A stretch of DNA of 64,000 nucleotides. Source: Ancistrus triradiatus. Lineage: Eukaryota > Chordata > Actinopteri > Siluriformes > Loricariidae. Below are positions 53,928 to 64,000 of this stretch, piece by piece. The first letter of the stretch is position 1. Each line of letters opens with the position of its first letter. The translations under genes were made by a program, and so were the position numbers. Location: the NCBI GenBank assembly GCA_025084515.1, contig JAJAGP010002195.1:1-64000 (forward strand). The letters are read 5' to 3'. The notes below the pieces were generated by a model that did no database searches, had not been told where the DNA came from, and saw only the letters and a program-made list of their open reading frames with translations.

Positions 53928-54060
53928 TGTTCAAAAGTCTTAGACCACCATTAGAATTGTTGTTTTAGCAATGGTATAATGACCATATATAATATATAGT
54001 CGACGATTAGATCTGCAAATATCAATCTTGGATTCGTCAATCCATAATACTCTTTTCTAG
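53928..54060 (+). mobile_element. Tc1-like family B, end fragment
   Basis: Starts 'cagtactgttcaaaagtctt' and runs through 'ttgttttagcaatggt'; then an inverted internal block 'ttggattcgtcaatccataa'. It is a short rearranged copy. Confidence 0.65.
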
Positions 54061-54329
54061 GCACACACGCATGGTTGTGTCTCAGAATGGGGAGTTAGGG
54101 GATCATCTCTTGGTGTTGCAACATCAACACCTATGCAGCCCTGCAATGGCATGACATTCTGTCCAGGGCACACTTGTGTCTGCACACTGTGTTCTCTGTG
54201 GCTAGGCACTAGACAGAGAACCCACAGTCCTGTCCTAGAAAACGAAGGGTGGTGTTGAATATCTGATAAGTAGACTTGAACGTCATTTTGTGAATATATG
54301 TTTTCATATTTTTGCCTCACAGGACCAGT

Positions 54330-54665
54330 GTTCCAGGTGGCTCAGTGGGTAGCACTGTAGCGAGAAGGTCCTGGGTTCAATCCCCATGTGGAGAGGCCAG
54401 GGTCCTTTCTGTGTAGAGTCTGCATGTTCTCCCCGTGTCCATGTTGGTTTACTCTGGGTACTCCGGTTTCCTCCCACAGAACAAAGACATGTGTGTTAGG
54501 TTAATTGGTGTCTCTAAAGTGCCCCTTGTGTGAGTGAGCGTACGAGTGTGTGAGTGGATGTGCCCTATGATGGGTCGGCGCCCTATATAGGGTTGTTCCT
54601 GCACTCTTGGCTAGGAACGGGCGACCCTGTCCAGGATTAAGCAGATAAGAAAATGAATGAATGAA
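54330..54665 (+). repeat. third SINE family, copy 1
   Basis: Head 'ggtggctcagtgggtagcac', B box 'gggttcaatcccca', then 'tctgcatgttctccccgtgt', 'ccggtttcctcccaca', 'aggttaattggtgtctctaa', and 'cctgtccaggattaagcaga' with an AATG tail. A tRNA-derived SINE layout. Confidence 0.75.
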
Positions 54666-54671
54666 AGTAAA

Positions 54672-54910
54672 TGAGCTCTAGTGTCCCCAGTTTGATCCCG
54701 ACCTCAGACTCCACCTGTGTGGAGTTTGCATGTCCCCCCGTGGGTTTACCCCGGGTTCTCCGGTTTCTTCCCACGTTCCAAAGACGTGTGTCAGGTTAAT
54801 TGGTGTTTCTAAAGTGCCTTTAGTCTGTGAGTGCCCTGTGCCACCAGCTAGGCACCAACTTTCCTGCAAACCCTGAGCAGGATTAAGCGGATAAGAACAT
54901 GAACTAATGG
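54672..54910 (+). repeat. third SINE family, copy 2 in tandem
   Basis: Lies head-to-tail behind copy 1, lacking the first part of the head. Shares 'gtttgcatgtccccccgtgg', 'aggttaattggtgtttctaa' and 'gagcaggattaagcggataa'. Confidence 0.75.
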
Positions 54911-55494
54911 AAGAATGTTTTCATGCAAATAGTCTACTCTGGCCACACTCTGATGAGAGTTTAAACATTTTTCCGCTTTTCAGAGCGAAAAGCTTTTGCA
55001 TAGTGTTTATATAATGGGGAAAAAATGAGAGAACGATGCATGTGATTGATGAGTCTTCATGGGGAAGTCTCACGGTGGGAAGCTGAGCTGAGAAAACAAA
55101 TTGCTTGTCTGATGCTGAAACTCCCCAGTGAGAGTACCCATTAAAACCCACTGCACTGTGGACACCTTAGCAAAGACGTAATGTTGAAGTATGTTAATGA
55201 AAAAAAAAAAAGAACAGTTACTGCAATGTGTTACAGAATAATACATGTTGTTCACAATGCTTCTATATAAGATATTTAAGCGTTTTAATGAATCTTTTAC
55301 AATATAACACACACACCACCTCCATTACCCACAGATGTTTGAATGAACTGTTGTTTTTTGGCCTGGTATGGAGGTTTACTTACTGTATTTAGTGCTGCTT
55401 GGACATCCACACACATCTGCTTTAAACTCCAGTGCTCTGGCTCATGGACAATATGTTAAAGAAAGAATGCTAATACAGCATGGCAACTATTGTA
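54911..55494. other. unassigned spacer
   Basis: Nothing recognised apart from a poly-A stretch at 55200-55211. Confidence 0.4.
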
Positions 55495-56238
55495 CAATGG
55501 TACCTCGGTTCTCGTCATTAATTTGTTCCAGAAGGCTCGTCGAGAACCGAATACAACGAGTACCGGGCAAATTTTACCATAATTTACTATCATAATTTTC
55601 CCTGATTTTACGAAGGGGTACAGTCTGAGAAATCCATAATAGTTAATAAAAAAAGAATGTATCATGAACCGATGAGTTTAATATAATCTATGCTGTATCA
55701 TAGCTGGGCCAACCTTATTGTTTATACACTTATACATTAACCTACAGTTGGTACCATTAACACAAAGCTTATTTTATTATAAAGGGTTGAAAATCTCATG
55801 TAATTTTGTGAGTAATGTATTTAAAGTTAAAATTAAAAGCAAAACACTTACTCTATTGGTGAACTCAGGGCTCTAGTTGCTAATGCTAACAGCTCAGCCT
55901 GAAAATGATACAGGAGGACTCAGTCCTTCATTTCTTGGCTGTATTCATCAACCTTTTTAGCACCAATGGGGACTTATTTGCACTAAGAATGCAGTACTGT
56001 AGATGTAAAAATAAAGAAAAACACAATAAAAGTAGTGGAGATCTTCACCGAGAAACAGCTATTTTGAGACTGAATCACTGTGTACTGAAGCGTGAATCAA
56101 GTTTCAGCTGAAACGAGTCACAATACTTCTACAAGTTTAAGCAAGTGCAACGAGTACCGAGCAAACAGTGAAATAGTCAAAATGCATGGAGAACCGAATT
56201 TGACGAGTTTTGAGGTGGTCGAGAACTGAGGTACCACT
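55495..56238. mobile_element. inverted-end element GGTACCTCGGTTCTCG
   Basis: The left end ggtacctcggttctcg is inverted at 56219-56235 (cgagaactgaggtacc). Inner blocks 'cgagaaccgaatacaacgag' (55549) and 'gcaacgagtaccgagcaaac' (56147) are inverted as well, giving ends of more than 60 bases. The 0.74-kb element carries no transposase. TA flanks are possible. Confidence 0.8.
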
Positions 56239-56344
56239 ATATATCAATTTCACTGTACCACTGTAAATCAATATCAATCACATTTTCATCTATACACTCA
56301 TGCACAGAGCTATATCTGAGAGTGCAGAGCATGATCTAGAGCAG

Positions 56345-56470
56345 GTTTCCTCAACCGCTGGTCCACGGACCAGTACTCAAGGGGTACACAGTAGTTCATA
56401 ACGTCAGTAGCTTTTCAAGCCATAAAAATGAATGTGCACCAAAATAAATATTCTTGGCCTGGCCAAAAAT
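56345..56470 (+). repeat. hAT-like end fragment
   Basis: 'gcaggtttcctcaaccgctg' with 'gtccacggaccagtact' resembles the start of fish hAT elements beginning CAGGGGTTCTCAACC. The other end was not found. Confidence 0.4.
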
Positions 56471-56957
56471 TTGCAGACAGTCCTGGACCTAAGAGGGCAG
56501 AGACGGGAGGGCTCAGCTCCTCTGTCCTCATCCATGTTCCTGTCCTTTTCCTAGTCTGCTTTCTCTCTCTCTCAGGTTGCACAGACATTGAAAGTTCACG
56601 TTAATAACACACAGCCGGCTTCCTTACCTGCTTGCATTGCCCAAGTACCTCTCGCTCTCTCAGCCGGCGCTTACAACCACACACTGTTGGCCGTCCTTAT
56701 TATTTGCATTTTTATTTTTTGACAAGTTTAATGTTGGGCTGGACCAGAAAGTGGAGAGGATCACAGATTTCAGATTGTCTGTGCACCAAAACAGCCTTTG
56801 TTCCCTAAGATCTGTTTGTTTCAACGTCTGGGCATCTCAAATAAAAACAATTTTACACACTTTCATTTAAAATTTTAATTTAAAATGACTTAAGGATAAG
56901 AAGAACGAATACAAATGTCGTGTTTTCAAAAGATAAATAATATACATCTTATGCAAT
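56471..56957. other. unassigned spacer
   Basis: No gene or repeat recognised. Confidence 0.4.
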
Positions 56958-57465
56958 TACTGTATTTTTCGGGCTACAAAGCGCACCGGGTTATAAGACA
57001 CATGAAATGAAACAAAACTCTTAAGTTCCCTCGGAAGCTCAGTTTGGTCTTTACCTGGTGCAGGGCGTCTTCTTGCTTCCTCCACTTCCGTACCATTGAT
57101 TCGTTAATGTTGAATTCTCTCACAGCTGCTCTATGTCCATGTTGTACTGCGTGACTGATAGCGTTGTGTTTGAAATCCGCTTCGAAAATGAATGAATGAA
57201 TGCACGTACCCTAATGCTGAAGCACATACTATTACTCCGCTATGCTGCGCACTACGGTTGGCGTAAGCTTCGTAACTTACCAAGGCCGTGCTAAAACATT
57301 TTGACAGATTTATGAGCGCCGTGTACCATCTACAATCGGTTCTAGGTCAGAAAGCATAACCAGAATTAATTCATACATTAGGCGCACCGCATTTTAAGGC
57401 GCACTGTCGATTTTTGAGAAAGTTAAAGGGTTTTAAGTGCGCCTTATGGTCCGAAAAATACGGTA
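56958..57465 (-). mobile_element. pogo-type miniature element (copy 3)
   Basis: Ends tactgtatttttcggg and ccgaaaaatacggta. Same orientation as copy 1 and highly similar. The minus strand keeps QHGHRAAVREFNINESMVRKW in pieces. It lacks the second subterminal block present in copy 1. Confidence 0.85.
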
Positions 57466-58079
57466 TACATTTTGTTTCCTTTCCACTATTGCCACTCACT
57501 GTCGCCTTGCTTACTGGTTCTATGTACTTAGATGTTTTGATACAGGGTTCTGTTGCAAAACATTTTGTATGAATAAATTATTGTATAAATTAAAAACATG
57601 CACTGTGATCCTAGAATCCTGAAAGCATAGGCTCAAACCAAAACCAGTGTGGTTCCCACACAAAGTGCACAGTGACAACACAAGCTCATATGTGTCATTA
57701 TAAGAACAATATACTAAGAAACCTTTACTCTTATAACTAAATGTATTAAATAATTATAAGGGAGGAGCTTTCTTCTTCAGGACTCCCATATAGGCAGGAT
57801 TCTCCTCTCATCTAATGTCTTCTCTGACCATTAGAGAACAGAATAAAGGGGACTAACAAAGGAAGTACAGAAACAGATGGACTATAGTCTGTAATTGCAG
57901 AACAAGGTACATCTATGGTAAGTGAAACTGAAAAAAATGGACAATGAGTGAAGAAACAAGGAGGTGTACCTAATCAAATGATTGGTGAGTGAATGAGTAA
58001 TATTCAGTGTTGCATGATGTAAAGAATATTAAGTTAGTTAAATGGCAGTATTATATTTTTGGATTATTATAATGTGTAC
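57466..58079. other. unassigned spacer
   Basis: No gene or repeat recognised. Confidence 0.4.
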
Positions 58080-58700
58080 AAAGAGTAACGTTCATCATTT
58101 TGTGTATAAGTTTGCAAGTAGGAAAGAAACTGGGAGCAGCTGGCAGGTTCTCAGGCTGTTGTAATGAATTGTGACTAAGAGCAGGTGCATTGAATAGAAA
58201 GACAGAGCTTTCCAATGTCACCTAGCTCAGGCTGACACAAAAAAGCAGCTCACGTAGCCACTCCCCCAAATCCCCCTGAGCATAATACCAGTATTAGTCA
58301 TTGTACCAAACTGTATGCACAAGCGAGCAATTGAATCCATTAGCTTCTTATTTTGCATGCATACCACACTGCAAATTGAAATTCATACACTCAACCCTCG
58401 AAGCATATCCCACCAGCTCCCCCGGAATCTCTCCAGTCAACTCGCTCGTGTGCTGCCTGACTGGTGAAACACAGCTATTTATAAATTCTGTTTAAAACCA
58501 GAGTTTGATCCAGTCTGTTTCAAATCCATATCTAAAAGATTACAGCGCTGTCACATTTGACTGTGCAAAACATTTCAGCCCATTTAGTGACATAATGGCA
58601 TGGTGTAAACGCATCGACTGTGTAATTTCTATCTCGAGCACAGAACAGAGAACTGGTGGGCTGGGCTGTGGAGGCAGTGAGTGGGCGCAGGTAAGGCGGA
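58080..58700. promoter_or_regulatory. non-repetitive island, possible developmental enhancer
   Basis: This stretch is unlike the repeats around it. It contains a perfect MEF2-type site (ctatttataa, near 58473), an octamer-like 'ttttgcatgcat' near 58352, and dense mixed-composition sequence around 58540-58630. Open frames here have no known domain. The enhancer idea is inference. Confidence 0.28.
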
Positions 58701-58840
58701 TGATGAAATGATCTGGAGAATATGAAATGTAGACAGAGAGGGAAAAAGTTACTCTAAAAAATGTAGGGAGGTTAAAAACTGCAAGCTGTTTAAGTCTCGT
58801 GGAACAGATGTTATGCTTGTTCCTTGTTAAAGACATTACA

Positions 58841-58895
58841 TGTACATTTAGTCATTCAGCAGGAGCTTTTATCCAGATCAACTTACAGCACCAGA
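58841..58895 (-). repeat. SINE tail fragment
   Basis: 'catttagtcattcagcagga' followed by 'cttttatccagatcaactta' is an old inverted SINE tail. Confidence 0.55.
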
Positions 58896-58914
58896 GGTGT
58901 CAGCAGATCCACTT

Positions 58915-59114
58915 TAAGTCAAGTCATATTTATTTATATAGCGCTTTTTACAATGGAGCATTGTCTCAAAGCAACTTTACAAGTTTAGATTATCTCCTAA
59001 TAACTACGTCCAATCCCAAATTGAGCAAGCCTAGGGCGACAGTGGCAAGGAAAAACTCCCTAGTTCTAGGAAGAAACCTTGGGAGGACCAAGACTCAAAA
59101 AGGGACCCAACCTC
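58915..59114 (-). repeat. LINE 3' end, cut by the gap
   Basis: Inverted copy very similar to 13435-13660, from the tail 'aagtcaagtcat' to 'gggacccaacctc', where the N run begins. Confidence 0.75.
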
Positions 59115-59214
59115 NNNNNNNNNNNNNNNNNNNNNNNNNNNNNNNNNNNNNNNNNNNNNNNNNNNNNNNNNNNNNNNNNNNNNNNNNNNNNNNNNNNNNN
59201 NNNNNNNNNNNNNN
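59115..59214. other. assembly gap, 100 N
   Basis: Exactly 100 unknown bases, a customary placeholder for a gap of unknown size. It is bordered by a LINE repeat on the left and a TA microsatellite on the right (59215-59229). Both are difficult to assemble. Confidence 0.98.
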
Positions 59215-59581
59215 TATATATATATATATGACCCTGCAGCTGTAAATGAAACACATTTTGTTTCCACTGTTTGTGAGCATAGTTAAAAAGCTATGACACC
59301 CTATAATAACAGCTTGCACAGAGAGTTCCTCCTAATAGTGTCTAATGAAATTAATATCTTGCATTAACGAGGTATTGTCCTACTAATCGTGTGGCCCTCC
59401 CTCAAAGAGTCACAGTGAAATGTTTTGATGCAGCAAACAAGAAAATATGTTCTCTCATATGGCTTTTGGGGACAAAACAGAATCAAGCAACAACAACAAC
59501 AACAAAAAAGAATTGACATGATTAATGCAATAACTATTTAACTATATTAACTATTTTATTTAACCATTTTAATCGTCTGAC

Positions 59582-59800
59582 AGCCCTGAAAGCCAGTTCC
59601 AGGAAACAGCACTCTCTAAAGGCCTGGGTTTGAATTCCAATTCCTTGCAATGTGAAGGATGGGTGGTGCGTTTGTGGGACCCTGTGATGGTGCCCTGTCC
59701 AGGGTTTACCTTTGTCTGCACCCTGTGAAATCCGGGTTAGTCTCCAGACCCTCCGCCGTGACCCTGACCAGGAGAAGCAGGAGCAAAACAGGATGCCTTG
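59582..59800 (+). repeat. second SINE family, copy 2
   Basis: Parallel to 53560-53775: 'gcctgggtttgaattcc', 'ttgcaatgtgaagg', 'gttagtctccagaccctccg', 'gaccctgaccaggaga'. Confidence 0.7.
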
Positions 59801-60599
59801 CTCTGCTTTTGTAATGTGTATCATGATTTTATTTTTTCACATCTTAACTCTGCTTTTCCTGGTGAGGGTCACAGGGGCAATGAGAGCAATCAAATAGAGT
59901 GCAGGCTTAAGTGTGCCCTGGACGAGACACGAGTCGCTTGGGTAGGGGTCACTATTAATATATTACACTCGTATCAAAAATATCACCTTCATGTTGTTGT
60001 GCTAATAGAGATATTTGAAATGCTTATAGGATATACATAGCCTGCACTTTCACATGGGGAACAAATGAGGTCTTCTGAGAGATATCTGTTACTTTTAAAG
60101 CAATACTGGCAAGGCTCCATTTTATATTAAAGACATGGTACATGCATGAATCATTGTTTAGAACAGACCTCACTTTCCATGCACAGTTCCACATGGTTGA
60201 GGGATAAACACGAGTTGCTGTCATGGTGAGAAATGCTCTGGTTTGAATAAAACTAAAGTATTTGTGCCTAAATCACAATTAGAGTAATATAAGCTAAATG
60301 CATTATACATTCATTCGAAATGCATACATTCTATTAATATTCTAGTCCAATCAGATAGGACATTCTTAATACATAATGTATTTCATGATGTAGCTTTTTG
60401 TTGAAGGTGTTGAATAAAAGACTATTATTATATCAGCTCTTTACCAATGCGAGGAAGTGGTTCCTCCCACAGCCCAGTCAGCCAGAGTAATAACTCCATA
60501 CCTGAATCAGTCTTACAAACTGAAGCAGGAAGAAAGTAAGCTGCTACGCCATGATCGCCCACAGAAATATCTTTTAAATTGATTTGTAGATCTTCAGTA
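59801..60599. other. unassigned spacer
   Basis: AT-rich, no gene or repeat recognised. Confidence 0.4.
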
Positions 60600-62480
60600 A
60601 ATGCATGTTCTTTCTACAGCCATGTTAAAAATTGATATAAGTGAGAAAGTGAAATTCAACCACGAAAATCAATATGAATTGCCTACATGGGAAAAACTGA
60701 AAGACAACAGATTTTTAGAATGAAGACAAACTCGTGCCACTGGGAGAGCTTTTCGTTGCTAGTGTAGTTACAGGCTGCCGGTTTAGGCCATGTACTCAGT
60801 GTGCATTTGCTTAAACTGAAAAAAAAGTGTAGGTTTTTAGTGAAAAGACAAATATTTTATTTCATTTTCTATTTTAATAATAGTCTATCTGTTTATTTCA
60901 TGTAGTCCATATGAATTGCATAATACGATCAAAATTAAAAGAGCAGATTTTTTGTGTGAACACAAACTTTCTCTTTTAATAATAGGCTAAAACGCAGATA
61001 TACTAAGATTTTAAGGTTAGTTAATCCTCAATTACTCAACACACAAAAATGTATACACATATCAACAGCTTCTAACTCTTGAACGTTTTTCCTTTGTTAA
61101 TAAACCAAACAGTTTGTTAGAATGTTTTATTCTTCATTAAATTTTATTTCTAACATTTACTCCTTAATATGAAGTATTTATCATTATATAATCAGCTAAC
61201 TGGTGTTACCACAAGTCTAGGAATATATTCTTTGTTAGAGCTTGTGCATGTGTTCAGTAGATTCCAAGTCTGATGGTTACAAAAGCCTATATTTTAAGTC
61301 AGAGTCTCATAGGAAATACTAGCAATGTTATAAAGCTATGGTGATTCAGGTTTATATAGATTGTCTGTGGTTTGTCTATTAATTCCATAGTCAGTATGAC
61401 TCGCCTAATAGGAGAACTAGAAAGTCTGATAGGTGGTTTGCCTTTACAAGTAATTTGCAATGTCAACATTTTGTTTATTTATTTCTTTTTTACTGACTTC
61501 CTTATACCCAGCAAATTTGTATGAACTAATATTCATAGTGTTGTTTTTCTCAGAGGTTTTCCATAAATTAATAATTGAATGAGTCATTTTTTTGCTTCAC
61601 AGCTCTTTCTACAGCCATGCTAAATATTGATATGAGTATAAAAGTGAAGTTTGGCTACAACAGGACAATGGAAACAGCAGGAAAATGTAAACTTCTTAGT
61701 TCTTAGAATTTACATTTTTTCTTTGTGATACTAATAAAAAGCTGTCGGGTTATTCCATGGCGAGGATGAATAGCATAATATGAAAAAGCAAACTTGTCAG
61801 CGTGTGTTAGCATTTTTAAACAAATGTCTATCCATTCTAATAACTTCACACTTTATTTGTGTACTTTATTTAGGCCTCTTTGTTTATTTGCTATTTACTT
61901 GGTTGCATATTTAAACCCAGAAATGTGCAAAGTTGTAGTTCAGTCACAGTACTGAACATTGCCAAATGTTTTCCATAAATGAACGAACGGTCAAATCACA
62001 CATTTTCTACAGCTCTGCTAAACCGAAATCTGACCACAGATGTGAATATGAAAGGCTTACATGGTAAAAACAAAGCTGTATTTTAATTTAAACACTAGCT
62101 GGTCTATTTATGAATAGTCGACATGACATCCATCTACCAAAAAAAACTTTATATCAGCATGTTTTAGCATGCATCAACTCATTAGATTTAAATAAATGTA
62201 AAATTTATATAACCATTGTTTGTTACTTTTCTCCAGCAAGTAATAATCATGTGCTACATAATATTTACTGGAATGATGAATGAATGACTTCAGTAAGCAA
62301 ATATAATATGGATGGCCATAAGAAAGTTATATTCAACTACAAAAGTCGATATGAATTGCCTGCATGGGAAAAAACGCACCGGATTTTAGTAGCATTGGGC
62401 AACTTGTTTTTCTCTTTTACTAATTAGCTGCCTGTTTATTTATAGTCCGTAGGAAAAAGAAACCTAGTGGTTAGTCTGAG
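60600..62480 (+). repeat. series of diverged repeat blocks beside the TLX exon
   Basis: Four blocks share an opening (tttctacagccatgctaaa, then attgatat) or the following text (aagtgaa-ttcaactac, atatgaattgcctacatggg). They start near 60610, 61608, 62002 and 62310. Each is followed 80-280 bases later by 'gctgcctgtttattccatg'-like text (60773, 60888, 61741, 62091, 62428), and a lone copy is at 63270. No known family fits. In blocks 1 and 2 the sequence after the acceptor-like 'ctttctacag' opens with ATG and stays open for 23-33 codons. Confidence 0.55.
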
Positions 62481-62632
62481 TCAGCATTTAAAAACGTCTA
62501 ATTTACAACGTCGACACGTACTTATTTCTATCTTTGTATTTATTTATTTTATGTATTTGTAGTGCATTCTCAGGAATGTCCCCAGAATGAATGCATGCAT
62601 GAATACGCACTGTATGGAAGAAAGGTACACAC

Positions 62633-62870
62633 CTCCATTTGGTTCTGCGATTCTGGAACCAGGTCTTGACCTGTGCGTCCGTCATTTTGAGCGCTTTGGC
62701 CAGGGTGGCTCTCTCGGCGGATGCCAGGTATTTCTGGCGGTGGAAGCGTTTCTCCAGCTCGCAGATCTGCACGCGACTGAAGGAGGTGCGCGGCTTTTTC
62801 CGCTTGGGCGGTGTGCGGTTCTGATACGGGTGTCCGATCCGCCGCGTTACCGAGAACGGAGAGAGAGCAG
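62633..62870 (-). CDS. tlx3: TLX-class homeobox exon (TLX3-like), homeodomain exon only
   Basis: Read on the minus strand, a 238-base exon opens after acceptor gtgtgctgcag and closes at donor ggag/gtgtgt. It encodes ALSPFSVTRRIGHPYQN, a basic linker, and the homeodomain with SFSRVQICELEKRFHRQ, MTDAQVKTWFQNRRTKW. Thr at homeodomain position 47 (VKTWF) is the mark of the TLX/HOX11 class, DNA-binding factors for neural and spleen development. SFSRVQ and PPKRKK favour TLX3 over TLX1 (SFTRLQ). One residue differs from the pattern I expect: ATLAK where AALAK is usual. Phase is 1 in and 2 out, so flanking exons are needed. Exon 1 would lie above 64000 or further; exon 3 should lie below 62633 but is not visible. 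The subtype is less sure than the class. Confidence 0.88.
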
Positions 62871-64000
62871 CTGCAGCACACAAACACAGAGAAACACACA
62901 ACCTCAGCAACTGCTGCACACAGTGTTCATCCCGGGAAACCGAACAGAGTAGTTTGTTTTAATTCACACCACCACATTTTGGTGGCATGGACCTGAAAAA
63001 CAGTTTTATATTTAGTTTTCCTAAATGACATTAGTGGGTGACTGACCTGAGAATAATGAACAAATAGCCTAGTAATAAAGTATGTCCCCATAATTTCCAC
63101 ATAAATAACATATATTCCATCAGCAGGTAAAGTGAATAAAAATTGTTTATGCAATGTATGCATTCAGAATAAAAATGTAATCAAATGTAATCAATCAGAA
63201 AGGAATGTAAGCAAATTCAGCATAGCTCTGTTTTAATTGTACACACCTTATTTCTTTGCTACTGTAATTACAGGCTGCCTGTTTATGCCATGTCTTTATG
63301 AATGTATATGTATATAGACTGTACATTACATTTCTTAGGTATAACACACACACAAACACACACACACACACATTGGCATGGTACTGTATTATTTATTCTC
63401 TCATTTCAAAGCTTTTAGTGTATCTTTCTTGACAACTACTAAAGAAAACCAAATAAATACATAAATGACTGAATGAATGGATGAACCAACCAATCCACCA
63501 TAAATCCTTTTGTCTGTTTTATATGCTTGCCCTGCATTAAGGTCTTAATTTGATCCTTTTTAAGTGGAAAAATCCTGGCCTTAAATTGAAATACTATTCC
63601 TAATCACCTGCACATGCTGAGGAAGATTGGAAGATGTTTTTTCTATACTTTGTGGAATTGGTTGGAGCTAGACTCCTCACCTGGACACACATCCAAGAAT
63701 AAAAACATATACAGACTAAAATCATATTGTTCCATATAGAATTGCAGAGCCTGTAGAGACATGAGGAGAGCCCCAGGATTGGTGAGGCCTTTTGAGTGCT
63801 TATTGACAGCCTGTTCTGCTTTATGAACAGTTCACTGAAGAGGCACACACTCAGGCAATACAGAGTATCTAATATGACCTTGGCAACATTTAGGCCCAGT
63901 GCAGTGTTTACACTGTATTGAAATGATGCCTTCTAACAACATTGGAAAATTATGATTGTTTGGTACCATGCCATATTTAGTGCTATTGCTATTGATATGT
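62871..64000. other. unassigned sequence beyond the TLX exon
   Basis: Contains a CA microsatellite at 63342-63371 and a diverged repeat block at about 63240-63320. The FGIDQIL-type motif of TLX exon 1 was not found on the minus strand here. Confidence 0.45.

Noticed and set aside
59215..62500. TLX exon 3
   Set aside because: I looked on the minus strand for the RQTAEER and NSSLFALQNLQPW regions and found nothing similar; the stretch is AT-rich throughout.
62570..62952. Open frames in other phases over the homeobox exon
   Set aside because: They are shadows of the GC-rich TLX exon; only the minus-strand frame at 62633-62870 carries a homeodomain.

Overview
The window is vertebrate nuclear DNA, almost certainly from a teleost fish. 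Evidence: introns with GT-AG splice sites, long AT-rich spacers, many decayed Tc1/mariner copies, tRNA-derived SINEs with an L2/UnaL2-type tail, hAT and pogo-type miniature elements, and pieces of RTE and CR1/L2-like LINEs. The species cannot be fixed from the sequence alone. A 100-base run of N at 59115-59214 marks a scaffold gap.

Two complete genes are present, both on the + strand. ABHD13 (coding 2592-3605) is an intact 337-residue membrane-anchored serine hydrolase. TNFSF13B, encoding BAFF, follows. I assemble it as six coding exons (9120-9383, 11180-11279, 16948-17004, 17250-17374, 17673-17823, 21375-21487) that join in frame to 269 residues. The order ABHD13-TNFSF13B is the one found at human 13q33, where LIG4 lies on one side and MYO16 on the other. 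Exon 2 of TNFSF13B needs a GC-AG intron to join exon 3. The two genes are neighbours by ancestry; nothing suggests a shared pathway.

From 21.5 to 62.6 kb there is no firm protein-coding gene. One short candidate first coding exon (42592-42656, +) ends in a strong splice donor and sits where MYO16 would be expected. The rest is a repeat landscape: nested SINEs, Tc1 relics, pogo-type miniature elements, a hAT miniature element with an 8-bp target duplication, LINE fragments, and a long degenerate tandem array (45.4-49.6 kb) broken by later insertions. A few non-repetitive patches may be regulatory.

At 62633-62870 on the - strand is one exon encoding a TLX-class homeodomain, closest to TLX3, with good splice sites on both sides. 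Its partner exons are not in the window. Exon 1 could lie beyond position 64000; exon 3 is not visible between this exon and the gap 3.4 kb away. A TLX exon is not expected next to ABHD13-TNFSF13B, so it may be a rearrangement, a copied exon or a scaffolding error. It is surrounded by a set of diverged repeats (60.6-63.3 kb) that I cannot assign to a known family.
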